Source of the DNA: UBA6623 sp965238125
Lineage (GTDB): Bacteria > Acidobacteriota > Terriglobia > Bryobacterales > UBA6623
Reading direction: 5' to 3'
Assembly (NCBI GenBank): GCA_965238125.1
Contig: OZ250179.1
Span: 2,356,001 to 2,420,000, forward strand
Length of the DNA stretch: 64,000 nucleotides
Position 1 is the stretch's first letter. Each line of letters begins with the position of its first letter. Both the position numbers and the translations under genes were made by a program. Below the pieces are notes generated by a model. It worked only from the letters and a program-made list of their open reading frames with translations. It made no database searches and was not told the origin of the DNA. This document shows positions 34,149-44,026 of this stretch, in pieces.

Positions 34149-35621
34149 ATGAAGATACGACTTGTATCCTCTCCGCCGGAACAAATCAAGGCGGATGCCG
34201 TGGTTTCCTTTCTCTCGGAGGCTTCCGAGGGGTCTTCCCCGCCCCGCGCCGACCTGGAGGCGGCAACAAACGGCCTGGTGAGCGAACTGTACGCATCGGG
34301 CGAGTTCAGCGGGAAGCTGTTCGAAACAGCTTTACTGCATCGTCCGACAGGCTTTGAGGCCCAAAGACTCCTCTTGGTGGGCGCAGGCCCGCACGCGGAA
34401 CTCACCTCGTCAAGACTGCGCCAAGCGGCCGGCGCGGCTTTGCGTTTCGCCAAGAAGAAAGGCGTGCGGCGCTTAGCGTTGGTTCCGCCGGAAGAGCCGG
34501 CAGCCGGCGACGCCGTGCAGAGCGTAACGGAAGGCGCTCTGTTGGGAGACTACGAGCCCGACGCCTACCACACCGAGCGCAAAGACCCGAAGGCCGTCGA
34601 AGAAATGATCGTCGTCGCCCAAGACGACGTCAAAGGCCGCTTCGATGCCGCCGTGGCGATTGCCGAAGCGCAGAATTTTGCGAGGAAGTTGGTCAACGAA
34701 CCCGGCAACCTGTTGACGCCCACGCGGCTGGCGAAGCATGCCCGCGAGATGGCCGCCGGAGCCGGTCTGGATATCGATGTTCTCGATCGCGGCCGAATCG
34801 AAGAGTTGAAGATGGGTGCGCTGCTGGGCGTGGCGCGGGGAAGCGCCGAGCCGCCCGTGCTGATGGTCGTGAAATACCGGCCCGAAAACCCGGAGTCAAC
34901 GACTCATCTCGGTCTGGTCGGCAAGGCCGTCACTTTCGACACCGGCGGTATTTCGTTGAAACAGCCGACGGATATGGGCCGCATGAAATACGACATGGCG
35001 GGCGGCGCGGCCATGCTCGGCGCGATGCAAGCCCTGGCCGCTCTCAAGCCTCGCATCGCGGTGACCGCCATCGTCCCCTCGGTGGAGAACATGCCGGGCT
35101 CCAAAGCCCAACGTCCCGGTGACGTCGTGACATCGATGGCGGGCAAGACGATCGAGATCATCAACACCGACGCCGAGGGACGGCTCATCCTCGCCGACGC
35201 CCTGACCTATGCCGAGCAACTCGGATGCACCCATCTCGTCGACGCCGCGACGCTGACCGGATCGATTGTCGTCGCGCTCGGCCGTGAACGCATCGGTGCT
35301 TTCACGAACTCCGAAGCGTGGCTCGACGAATTGATGAAGGCTGCGGACACCGCCGGCGAAAAGTTCTGGCCGATGCCCTTGGATGAGGAGTACGGGGAGA
35401 ACATCCGCAGTCCGATTGCCGATCTGGCCAATAGCGGACCGCGCTGGGGCGGCTCGGTCACCGCCGCGATGTTCCTCAAGGCGTTCGCTGATCCGCTGCC
35501 TTGGGTGCATCTCGACATCGCGGGAACGGCTTGGCTTGAAGACGAGAAGCCCTATCTGGCCAAGGGCCCGAGCGGCGTCGCGCTGCGAACGCTGACGGCG
35601 TTGGCGATGAAGTTGTCATAG
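34149..35621 (+). CDS. pepA: Leucyl aminopeptidase (M17 family)
   Basis: 490 residues, the usual length. The N-terminal macrodomain-like part is followed by the M17 catalytic domain: LVGKAVTFDTGGISLKQP (metal-binding Lys and Asp), GRMKYDMAGGAAMLGAMQAL (Lys, Asp), VPSVENMPGSKAQRPGDVVT, and the signature NTDAEGRLILADALTYAE (Asp, Glu, Arg). This enzyme removes N-terminal amino acids from peptides with two metal ions per subunit; some members also bind DNA. It stands alone; ATG 34149 is the first start and follows a short gene-free stretch after the MITE. Confidence 0.94.
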   Translation: MKIRLVSSPPEQIKADAVVSFLSEASEGSSPPRADLEAATNGLVSELYASGEFSGKLFETALLHRPTGFEAQRLLLVGAGPHAELTSSRLRQAAGAALRFAKKKGVRRLALVPPEEPAAGDAVQSVTEGALLGDYEPDAYHTERKDPKAVEEMIVVAQDDVKGRFDAAVAIAEAQNFARKLVNEPGNLLTPTRLAKHAREMAAGAGLDIDVLDRGRIEELKMGALLGVARGSAEPPVLMVVKYRPENPESTTHLGLVGKAVTFDTGGISLKQPTDMGRMKYDMAGGAAMLGAMQALAALKPRIAVTAIVPSVENMPGSKAQRPGDVVTSMAGKTIEIINTDAEGRLILADALTYAEQLGCTHLVDAATLTGSIVVALGRERIGAFTNSEAWLDELMKAADTAGEKFWPMPLDEEYGENIRSPIADLANSGPRWGGSVTAAMFLKAFADPLPWVHLDIAGTAWLEDEKPYLAKGPSGVALRTLTALAMKLS

Positions 35622-35739
35622 CGCGCGCCGCTGGTAACATGAGAAATTGCGGCGCCGGCGAGCCGGGGGCTTCGTCCTCCGCTTGCGCCGTTGTTAACGC
35701 CTTGCCTCCGCGGGAACGAACCCGCATCCTTCAACCGCC

Positions 35740-37062
35740 GTGTCCACACCGCGCGCTCAATTGACCTGTTACGACCCCGATTGCGGGAAGCGTTTTTCCG
35801 TCGACGAGGTCCTGTACCAGTGCCCCTCCTGCGGCTCGCTGCTCGAAACGGAGAACGATTTCTCCGAAATCGACGCCGCCGAGCTGGAGCGTTGCTGGCA
35901 ACAGCGGCGATTGAGCCGCGACCCGCTCGACGTCAGCGGCGTGTGGCGCTACCGCGAGATTCTGCCCTTCGTGGAGGATCTTCGCCACGTCGTCACGTTG
36001 CGGGAGGGCAACACGCTGCTACTCGATGCGCCGCGCGCGGCCGATTACGGAGGCCTTGCGCGCATCCAATTCAAGCACCAAGGCTACAATCCCACAGCGT
36101 CGTTCAAGGACAACGGAATGACCGCGGGCGTGACGCAAGCGGCCAAGCTGGGCATGAAGCGCGTAGCATGCGTCTCGACCGGCAATACTTCCGCGTCGAT
36201 GGCCGCTTATGCCGCGGTCGCCGGCATGCAAGCGATCATTTTCATTCCGCACGGCAACATCGCTTACGGGAAATTGGCGCAGGCGCTCGAATACGGCGCG
36301 CTGACGCTGCAGGTGGAAGCAAACTTCGATCAGATCCTGGCATTGGTCCGGCAATTAACCGAACAGTCGGGTATTTATCTGCTCAACTCCATCAATCCCT
36401 TTCGCATCGAGGGACAAAAGACGATCGTCGTCGAAATGCTCGATCAGCGAGGTTGGAGGGTGCCGGATTGGATCGTGATGCCGGGTGGCAATCTCGGGAA
36501 CGTGTCGGCATTGGGAAAGGGCCTGCGGGAACTCGAGCAGATCGGCTTGATTGACAAGACTCCTCGCATTGCCGTGATTCAGGCCGAGCGTTCGGCGCCC
36601 TTCGAAGAATTGTTCCGCCGCGGAGAAGGCGTGCTGACGCCGATCGAGAACCCCGAGACACTGGCGACGGCGATTCGGATCGGCTCGCCGGTTTCCTGGC
36701 CCAAGGCACTGCGTGAGGTCACGAGTCGGCGGGGGACGGTCGAGAAGGTCAGCGAGCAGGAAATCGCGGATGCCAAGGCCGTGATCGGTCGCTGCGGCAT
36801 CGGTTGCGAACCGGCGTCGGCGGCAACGCTGGCGGGAATTCGCAAGCTAACGGCGGACGGAACCATTTCAAGAGACGCCGATGTTGTGGCCGTTTTGACG
36901 GGGCACTTATTGAAAGATCCCGATTTCGTTTATCGATATCACACCGGGCAACTCAAGACTCCGAGCGACGAGGCGATCACCTCGACTTTCGGCAACAAGC
37001 CGGTCGTGATGCCGAATGACGCCGGGCGGATCATCGATTTTCTGGATAAAAACGCAAAGTAG
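35740..37062 (+). CDS. thrC: Threonine synthase
   Basis: Makes threonine from O-phosphohomoserine using PLP. 440 residues. The N-terminus holds a small zinc-ribbon-like segment (LTCYDPDCGKRFSVDEVLYQ then CPSCGSLL), seen in the thermophile/archaeal-type ThrC. The PLP lysine is in HQGYNPTASFKDNGMT, the phosphate-binding loop in VSTGNTSASMAAYAAVAGM, and LLNSINPFRIEGQKTIVVEM and VMPGGNLGNVSALGKGL are typical of the family. The start is a GTG; an ATG at a comparable place is absent. Confidence 0.92.
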   Translation: MSTPRAQLTCYDPDCGKRFSVDEVLYQCPSCGSLLETENDFSEIDAAELERCWQQRRLSRDPLDVSGVWRYREILPFVEDLRHVVTLREGNTLLLDAPRAADYGGLARIQFKHQGYNPTASFKDNGMTAGVTQAAKLGMKRVACVSTGNTSASMAAYAAVAGMQAIIFIPHGNIAYGKLAQALEYGALTLQVEANFDQILALVRQLTEQSGIYLLNSINPFRIEGQKTIVVEMLDQRGWRVPDWIVMPGGNLGNVSALGKGLRELEQIGLIDKTPRIAVIQAERSAPFEELFRRGEGVLTPIENPETLATAIRIGSPVSWPKALREVTSRRGTVEKVSEQEIADAKAVIGRCGIGCEPASAATLAGIRKLTADGTISRDADVVAVLTGHLLKDPDFVYRYHTGQLKTPSDEAITSTFGNKPVVMPNDAGRIIDFLDKNAK

Positions 37063-37112
37063 AGTGTCGCCGGCAGCCTGCCGTGAAAATCAAACTATGC
37101 GAAGGAGGGATA

Positions 37113-37430
37113 TCAATACCCCAGCATGGGCACGCCCCGCAAGACGCCGGCCGGGCGCCGGGTTCGATCCACCCGCGAGTTGGCGGCGACCGGCTCTTCG
37201 GCCGTCATGACCCATTCGCCGTCCAAAAACTGAACCGAGACCACCACGGCAAGGTTCACCGGACCGTGCTCGTTCTTCAGCACCGCCAGCCTCGTGGCGG
37301 CATCCTCGGGTCGACCGTCGAGTTCGACGAGTTTGATGCGGCCGTCGGTGAGCCGGGCCACTAGAAAAGTTCCCGGGCGATGCCCCCGAGCCATCATGCG
37401 GCGCATCGAGCCGCGCAGGTCCGCAACCAA
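37113..37430 (-). CDS. Small hypothetical protein
   Basis: 105 residues from TTG 37430 (ATG 37406 would give 97). The core reads GTFLVARLTDGRIKLVELDG, RPEDAATRLAVLKNEHGPVN and LAVVVSVQFLDGEWVMTAEE, with alternating hydrophobic and charged residues typical of a small folded alpha/beta protein. No family recognised. It is convergent with thrC and has no partner on its strand. The frame also looks more protein-like than the alternatives here, but short length keeps confidence low. Confidence 0.45.
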   Translation of the reverse strand: MVADLRGSMRRMMARGHRPGTFLVARLTDGRIKLVELDGRPEDAATRLAVLKNEHGPVNLAVVVSVQFLDGEWVMTAEEPVAANSRVDRTRRPAGVLRGVPMLGY

Positions 37431-37576
37431 ATTTCATCGGGGCTCGGCGCTGAAAAGCTCGGGCTGGGTATGTTCCACCTACCCCTTATCGGCCACGAGA
37501 GCGGGAGTGCGGCGTGAAATTTCGGACGGCGGAGCCATGCCGCGGGCGGGGAAAGCCGCCCGGGCCCACCCGCGCC

Positions 37577-40106
37577 CTATGACACCTTGATCAGCTCGCT
37601 GTCGGCCTCGACGGGATCATCCGACCATGTCCCCAATCTGCCCGGATCCCGATCATTACTGTCTCTGCCGGAGGTGACCCGCCTGGACGGTTGATCAGAG
37701 TCGAACCCCTTAAACGGCTGCAAGATGGCGTGATCGCGATCGGCTGCAAGCAACTTGGAAAACATCGACGTCGGAAGAGGCCGGCTCACCACGAACCCTT
37801 GAATCGTGTTGCACCCGAAGTCCCGCAAAAGGGGCAATTGCTCGATTCGCTCGACGCCCTCGGCGGTCACCTTCAGGTCGAGTCGGTGGGCGGTTCCGAT
37901 CAGGCCCTCCAGCAGGGCCGCTGCCTTCGGGTCTTCGAGAATTTCGGCGACGAAGGCGCGGTCAAATTTTAACGTGGTCAAGGGAAGTCGCCGTAGATAG
38001 TCCAAGCACGAGTAACCGGTCCCGAAATCATCGATGGCAATTCCGACCCCATGCTTGGAGAGTGCAACCAAATTTTGCACGGCCTCGGATTCGCCCTCCA
38101 CCAGGGTGCTCTCGGTCACTTCCAGTTCCAGACAGTTCGGGGGCAAACTCGTCTCTTCCAAGACTGTCGTCACGGTGTTGGTAAAGCTCGGCTCCTTGAG
38201 CTGGCGGACTGAGACGTTCACCGAGACCTTGTGCTGTTGGTAGCCGAGTTGCCGCCATTTCGCTTGTTGTTCGCAAGCGGTTCGCAGCACCCACTTACCG
38301 ATATCGCCGATCAAGCCCATTTCCTCGGCTTGCGGAATAAAATCGGCCGGTGAGACGATCTCACCGTCAGAGCGCTTCCATCGTACCAACGCCTCGGAGC
38401 CCTCGATGTGATAGGTAGCCATGGACACGAGCGGCTGGTAGTGAAGCAACATCTCGCCGCGGCTGACCGCTTTGGCGAGACCCTCTTGAAGCTCCCAGAT
38501 CCGCAACATGCGTCCGTGCATCCCGGCATTGAACAAGCTGAAGCCCTCTTTATGCGTCTTGGCCTCGTACATCGCGATGTCCGCGTTCCTGAGCAGATCG
38601 CCGGCCGTAATTGAACCATCGCTCAGGGCAATGCCGATGCTGCCCGCCGGAGAGACCTTGTGGCCGTCGACTTCCAACGGAGCCGACAAGGTATCGAGAA
38701 TGCGTTGCGCGCAGGCCGCGGCTTCCGTTTCGTCGGCCACTCTATTGAGCAAGACGACAAACTCATCGCCGCCCAGGCGGGCGACCAGATCACCCTGACG
38801 CACACTGGACTTCAACCTTTGCGCCACAACCCGCAGCAGTTCGTCCCCGACGGCGTGGCCCAGGCTGTCGTTGACAATCTTGAAGCGGTCGAGGTCAATA
38901 AAAAGGACGGCGAATAGTTGGCCGCGTTGGCTCGCGTGATCCAATTGCCTCATGAGAAAGTTGCGGTTGGGCAGCCCGGTCAGCCGGTCGTGCATGGCGT
39001 CGTGGATGAGCCCTTTTTCGACTTCAACCAGCACGGTGATGTCGGTCTGCGACCCAGCGAACTGCGTCGGCTCGGACCACTTGTCTCTCTTGGCTTGGCC
39101 TCGCACCAAGACCCATCGATAGCTGCCGTCGCGGTGGCGAATGCGATATTGGCTCTCGAAATGGGGTGTCTGACCGTGCAAATGCGCGTGGAGATCTTTA
39201 CTTCAGCGAGCTGAGATAAAAAGTGTGGACTCGCCCGAACCATTCCTCGGGATCGGTACCAATCTCATGGTCCTCGTATCCGAGCATTGCCTTCCACTGG
39301 GAAGAGAGATGGATCTTATTGGTCTTGAGGTCCCAATACCACAGCCCCTCGTTACCGCTCTCTACCGCCAGGTCGTAGCGGTCCTTGTTTTGTTTGAACT
39401 CTCGCTGGTGACGTTTTTCCTTCAGTTTTCGATGGAAGGAGCGGTCATGTCGACTCACTCGCAGTTTGAGCACCAGAGCGGCCGGCATAGTCGCGGCCAG
39501 CGCACCGAGGCCGACGAGAAAGGGTGGACCGACGGCTGGCGTGAGCCAGGCCAGAAATCCGGCCGCCACCGAGGCAAGAATCGCCAATGGCGCAAACCAG
39601 CGGAGCGACAGGAAGATAAGCGCGGCGGCGGGGGGAACAAGCGCTACCAGGACAGCGCTGAACTGCTCGGCGGGCCCTCGTACCAGCGAAATTCCGACGA
39701 TTACAATGGAGCCCGCCGCCAAGCCCACCGCGTGGGAGCCCGAGGCGGGTATCAATTCGGTAACCAAAGCTCCGGTGAGGAGCAAACACAGCGTGCCCAC
39801 GATCACGACCGGAAGCCACTGCATCACCGGGTGCGCCGAGATCAGATAGACGGCGTACCCGGCAAATAAGAAGACAAGGAACGGCAGAGTGATTTTGAGA
39901 GCGCCATACAACGTTCGATCGCGACTTTCCTCCATGCGCTGCTTGATGTCACTCAAAGGCGCGTCTTCGGTGGATTTCCAGATGCTTTGCGCCGCTCCGG
40001 AAACCCTTTCACCGAGCTTCGGCAGCCACTTCCGGCCCGCTGCCAAGAAAGCTTGCGCGGAGCGGATTAGATCCGCGCCTGAAGACGTTGGTCGTTGCAA
40101 GTCCAC
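37577..40106 (-). pseudogene. Membrane PAS-GGDEF-EAL cyclic-di-GMP protein, frameshifted
   Basis: From GTG 40106: about six membrane helices (LKITLPFLVFLFAGYAVYLI and later), a coiled link, and a PAS domain (DLAVESGNEGLWYWDLKTNK ... DPEEWFGRVH). The frame ends at TAA near 39195. With one extra base removed at about 39200 it continues DLHAHLHGQTPHFESQYRI and the rest of the PAS/PAC, then GGDEF (ARLGGDEFVVLLNR) and EAL (SEALVRWKRSDGEIVSPADF, IDDFGTGYSCLDYLRRLPLT). The GGDEF and EAL catalytic motifs look intact, so the original protein could both make and break c-di-GMP. The downstream frame might still be translated from an internal start (TTG 39181). A sequencing error is possible. Confidence 0.85.
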
Positions 40107-40599
40107 TTGAAACCCGAAACAGTCAGGCGTTAGCGGCGGCTCATCCGCCAGAACGAGTCATCTCAGAACGAAATGACGTAACACCCATCGCGCATCGTCG
40201 CTTGGGGGAGCAAGCAGGCCCCAACCATTCGGAACCTGACCCCAATCGGAGCGTCCTCTCAATCTTGCCATCGGTGGCGACAAGAAGGCCATGGAACTTT
40301 TGCACCATTCTTGGCTGGTACGGACTTCCTATACACCTCCGCGTCTGTCACGACTCGGCGAAGCCGTATCGGTGAAAAATCGAGTTTCCGAGGCGCGGGC
40401 GGCATGCCGCCTTATCTTCGACGAGAAGGGGCGTGCTTGGATGGGACGGCGAGCAACGCAGGCAGCCGTATCGAAGTAATAACAGGCCTATCGCACTTTG
40501 CTCCGCCGGATTGGTGATCAGTAACAGACCGGGCCGGCCGCGGGTTCCCGCGCCGGCGCCGGTGGCGCGCCGCTGGTCGACTGAGAAATCAGAGCAGTA
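40107..40599. other. Gene-free interval of about 490 bp
   Basis: No protein family, repeat or RNA recognised. It lies upstream of the GGDEF-EAL gene and downstream of the TRAP/DUF1445 region. Confidence 0.5.
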
Positions 40600-40794
40600 T
40601 TAAAGACATACGACTTCCTCTCGGCCTCCGGCACTACGAGGCACTGCCAGGTCTCGGGCACGGAGATCGGTCACGAAACCGTGGGCCGGAGAGTGGGTAG
40701 TCATGATCTCGATTTCAGCCCGTAGAGCCGCTTCTTGGGGCGTGACTCCGCAGGCCCGGAAGACGGCGACGGGTTGGGTTCGTATCCCGAAACG
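40600..40794 (-). pseudogene. C-terminal remnant of a DUF1445 protein, in frame behind the TRAP permease stop
   Basis: Sixty-four codons with the DUF1445 (putative hydro-lyase/D-glutamate-cyclase-like) C-terminal pattern: FRACGVTPQEAALRAEIEIM then TTHSPAHGFVTDLRARDLAV, matching the family's '..WACGVTPQ.. ITHAPGHMFVTDLR'. It begins directly after the TAG of the TRAP permease gene and in the same frame, with no start codon of its own. The first 200 residues of a normal DUF1445 protein are missing. Most likely a deletion joined the two genes. Confidence 0.6.
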
Positions 40795-42708
40795 CTATGG
40801 CGCCTCGCCGATCCGCCGTTTCCATAGCAATATCCAAAGTAACACGGCGGTTGAACACCCGAGAGCGACAAGCCAGGGGGGCGACCCGGCAACGGAAAAG
40901 ATCAAACCGAGAGCACAGGCAGCCGTGATGATCCGCTCGGCGGGGTTCAGCGGAGCGCCTAAATACCCCGCCAGCGCGGCGGCCCACAATGCCGTTCCGG
41001 CCAACAAGGAGGCCGACGCGGCAAGTATTCCCAAGGGCGCTCCGAAGCCCAACAAGCGAGGGTCGAACGCAAAGGCAAAGGGAATGAAGAACGACACCAG
41101 GCTCAGCCGGAAAGCCAGCAGGCTCGTTTCCATGACTCCGCCTCCCGCAATGCCCGCGGCGGTATACGAGGCCAGTGCCACGGGGGGCGTGACCATCGAC
41201 AACACGCAGTAGTACATGACGAAAAAGTGAGCCGACATGTCCGGGACGCCCAGCTTCAACAACGTCGGCACGAACAGGATCGCGCCGATGATATAGGCCG
41301 CGACCGTGGGCAATCCCATCCCCATGATGATGCAGCCGAGAATGATGAAAAGCATTGCCCCGTAGAGCGTCCCGCCGCTGCCGGCGATCAACTGCGAGGA
41401 AAATTTCAACGCCAGGTTGGATTGAATCGCCACCGCGATAATGATTCCGATAGCGCCGATCGGCACGGCTACTTGCGCCGCTTGACGAACAGCTCGGTCG
41501 GCGGTTTCGATGAGATCGGCGAGGCCGAGGCGGGTCTCGCGCTTGGACCACGCAACCAGGATGCAACTCGCCGAGGCCATGACGGCCGAATAGGTCGCCG
41601 AATATCCGGCCAACAAGACGCCGACGAGAACGCCCGGGGGAATCAACAGATACAAACGCGGACGGATGGGCGCGGAATCATCGACCGAATCGCTTTGCAG
41701 CTCGCCCGCCCCGCCGCGGCGCGCCGTCAAGTCGATGAACAAGAACACGGCGGCGTAGAAGGCCAACGCGGGGATCAGGCCGGCAAGCGCCACGCGTGCG
41801 TAGTTGACTTGCAGCATCTCGGCGACGACGAAGGCCGCCACGCCCATGATGGGCGGCATGAGTTGTCCGCCGGTTGAGGCGATGGCCTCGACGGCTCCGG
41901 CGAGGGGCGCGGGATACCCGGCCCGTTTCATCAGAGGAATCGTGAATACGCCGGTGGTGGCGACGTTGGCGACGGCGCTGCCGCTGATCGAACCCATCAG
42001 GCTGCTCGCGACGACGGCGGCCTTGGCGCCGCCGCCTTTGTGACCTCCGGCGACCTTGAGTCCGATATCGATGAAAAGCCTTCCTCCCCCGATCGCCGAA
42101 TAGACCGCGCCGAACAGGACGAAGTAAAAGACGAATTGCAAGGACGTGGCGGTGGTAATGCCGAGAACGCCGTTGACCGTCATCGTCAGGATTTCGATGC
42201 CGTCGGTGACATCGAAACCACCGAATCGAAGCCAGCCGGGGAATACGTTCCCGGTGAGGCCGTAGGCGAGAAACACCAGCAACACGCTTAGCAAAGACCA
42301 CCCGACGGCCCGACGAACGCCCTCGAGCAACAAGACGATCAATAAGAGGCCGAACGCAATGTCAACCGGGAGCACTTTGTCGATGCCTTCAATCCTTTCG
42401 GTGAGGCGGGCCGCCGAGACCATGTAGTAAACCAGGACCGCGCCGACGCCGAGCAGCAGGAAAAGGTCGAGAGCTCGGACGATTTTCGGGTTGAGGCGGG
42501 CTTCCGTCAGAGGTTTCGTCAGCAAGAGCAGGGCAAGCGCTAGGGTCAGATGCAGGGGGCGCTGGAAAAGCGGGGCTTGCGGGAAAAAGATGATGTAGAT
42601 CTGAAAGCCCAGCCACCCGAGGCCCAACGCAATGCGAACCGGCCGGAAGAAGAGATCTTTGTCTGGGGCGTCGACGGGCTCGGGCGAGGCCTCGGATGGC
42701 TGGGTCAA
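40795..42708 (-). CDS. Fused TRAP transporter permease (4TM + 12TM)
   Basis: 637 residues, almost all membrane helices, with the small (DctQ-like) subunit fused before the large (DctM-like) one, the layout of TRAP fused permeases. DctM marks are GSISGSAVANVATTGVFTIP, MKRAGYPAPLAGAVEAIAST with GGQLMPPIMGVAAFVVAEM, LFIILGCIIMGMGLPTVAAY and the C-terminal VTPPVALASYTAAGIAG. These import carboxylates or amino acids with sodium, using a periplasmic TAXI-type binding protein. No binding-protein gene is visible nearby. The DapA-family and oxidoreductase genes upstream on the same strand may use the imported compound. Confidence 0.9.
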   Translation of the reverse strand: MTQPSEASPEPVDAPDKDLFFRPVRIALGLGWLGFQIYIIFFPQAPLFQRPLHLTLALALLLLTKPLTEARLNPKIVRALDLFLLLGVGAVLVYYMVSAARLTERIEGIDKVLPVDIAFGLLLIVLLLEGVRRAVGWSLLSVLLVFLAYGLTGNVFPGWLRFGGFDVTDGIEILTMTVNGVLGITTATSLQFVFYFVLFGAVYSAIGGGRLFIDIGLKVAGGHKGGGAKAAVVASSLMGSISGSAVANVATTGVFTIPLMKRAGYPAPLAGAVEAIASTGGQLMPPIMGVAAFVVAEMLQVNYARVALAGLIPALAFYAAVFLFIDLTARRGGAGELQSDSVDDSAPIRPRLYLLIPPGVLVGVLLAGYSATYSAVMASASCILVAWSKRETRLGLADLIETADRAVRQAAQVAVPIGAIGIIIAVAIQSNLALKFSSQLIAGSGGTLYGAMLFIILGCIIMGMGLPTVAAYIIGAILFVPTLLKLGVPDMSAHFFVMYYCVLSMVTPPVALASYTAAGIAGGGVMETSLLAFRLSLVSFFIPFAFAFDPRLLGFGAPLGILAASASLLAGTALWAAALAGYLGAPLNPAERIITAACALGLIFSVAGSPPWLVALGCSTAVLLWILLWKRRIGEAP

Positions 42709-42921
42709 AGAGAATGCTCCCGGGTTCTAGAGAAGGAGGCCGGAGCCGCGGCGGTGACCAGTATTCGAGCAACACGCGGCGCAAGTCCGACTACGCGAAA
42801 AAAGGGTACAGGCACCGGTTTTCACTTGTCCACCGGCGGTGGAAACGAGCTGTTTTGCCGCGCGAAAACCGAATGCCAGTCCCAATTTTTCCGCCGCGAC
42901 ACTTCCGGCTTGGGCTTGATC

Positions 42922-42955
42922 GAAAAGAAAAAACCTCCGGGTTCCGACCGAACGG
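42922..42955 (-). terminator. Possible intrinsic terminator after the DapA-family gene
   Basis: On the minus strand, a short GTTC/GAAC-centred hairpin (about 42937-42955) is followed by a T-rich run (TTTTTTCTTTTC, 42922-42933). The stem is weak and interrupted. Confidence 0.35.
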
Positions 42956-42964
42956 CCCTGCCCA

Positions 42965-43921
42965 CTAATCCGCGCCGACCGGCAGCTCTTGCTCGGCCAA
43001 TCCGGCTTCTTCGACGGCCTTGCGAATGCGCGCGAGCGTTTCGCCGGTTGGGACGGCGATCGGCGGACGCACGCGGTTTGACTTCAACAAGCCCGCCAAC
43101 ATCATCGCGGTCTTCATTCTCGAATGCGCATCGCTCGACGGCTCGCCGCTCGAATAGACGATTTCCTTGAGCGGGAAGATTCGGTTCTGGATCTCCCGCG
43201 CTTTGTTGAGATCACCGTCGCAAACCGCTCGATAGAGCGCCACGATCCATTCCGGGATCAACGACGCGAACCCGACCAGGGCGCCATCGACGCCCTGTAC
43301 CATCGATGCCAAAAGATATTCATCGTGGCAGGTTAAAATCGTGCAACTCGAATCCGCGGCGCGCACGGTCCGAACATCGCGGTCGTACTTCGACATCTCA
43401 CGCGTCCCGATCTTAAAGGTGGTTACGCTGTCGAGCCGTGCCAACTCGGCGAGCAATTCCTCGGAGTAAGAGGCCCTGGTCCAGGCCGGGTAGATGTGAA
43501 CGATCAGGTTGATGTCGACGGCGCGTCCGACGGCTTCAAAGTGCGCCACGACGTGCTCGGGCTGCATGCCGAAACGGAGCCAATAGTGCGGCGGCATGAT
43601 CAGCAAGCCCTTGGCGCCGGCACGCTGGGCCATCTCGGCGTGTTCGCAGGCTTCGTCGATGCTCTCGCAGCAGATTCCCGAGATCACCGGAACCCGCCCA
43701 GCGGCCTCGTCCGCGACAATGCGCGTGACTTCGGCCCGCTCGGCGGCGGTCAGCGCGAAGACCTCGCCGGTGTGCCCATTGGGGACAAGACCGCCGATTC
43801 CTTCGACTGCGGCGAGGCGGGCGGCGAAGCGGCGCAGCTCGGGTTCATCGATCTTATAGTTTTCGTCGTAGGGCAATTGCAGGGCGGGCAAGATCCCGCG
43901 GAACGGCTCGACCAAGGGCAT
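42965..43921 (-). CDS. DapA/N-acetylneuraminate-lyase family aldolase
   Basis: 318-residue TIM-barrel Schiff-base aldolase. GGLVPNGHTGEVFALTAAER corresponds to the family's GTTGE loop, changed to GHTGE. The conserved Tyr lies in HIYPAWTRASYSEELLAEL and the Schiff-base Lys in VTTFKIGTREMSKYDRD. The family includes dihydrodipicolinate synthase, sialic acid lyase and sugar-acid dehydratases/aldolases. The altered loop and the transporter and oxidoreductase neighbours point to a catabolic member rather than lysine synthesis. The true substrate is unknown. Confidence 0.85.
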   Translation of the reverse strand: MPLVEPFRGILPALQLPYDENYKIDEPELRRFAARLAAVEGIGGLVPNGHTGEVFALTAAERAEVTRIVADEAAGRVPVISGICCESIDEACEHAEMAQRAGAKGLLIMPPHYWLRFGMQPEHVVAHFEAVGRAVDINLIVHIYPAWTRASYSEELLAELARLDSVTTFKIGTREMSKYDRDVRTVRAADSSCTILTCHDEYLLASMVQGVDGALVGFASLIPEWIVALYRAVCDGDLNKAREIQNRIFPLKEIVYSSGEPSSDAHSRMKTAMMLAGLLKSNRVRPPIAVPTGETLARIRKAVEEAGLAEQELPVGAD

Positions 43922-44026
43922 GGGTACCTCGTGATTTCTTAGTGTACTTTGGAGTAACGCGGTTCAACCGGGGTGGGGGAACGCGGGCTGCGTCATTCCT
44001 TGATTCCGTAGTTTGATTCCGCGTCG

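Noticed and set aside
37577..40106. Programmed frameshift in the GGDEF-EAL gene
   Set aside because: No slippery heptamer in phase at the break (ctgaagtaaagat) and such genes are not known to use one. A one-base insertion or read error is more likely.
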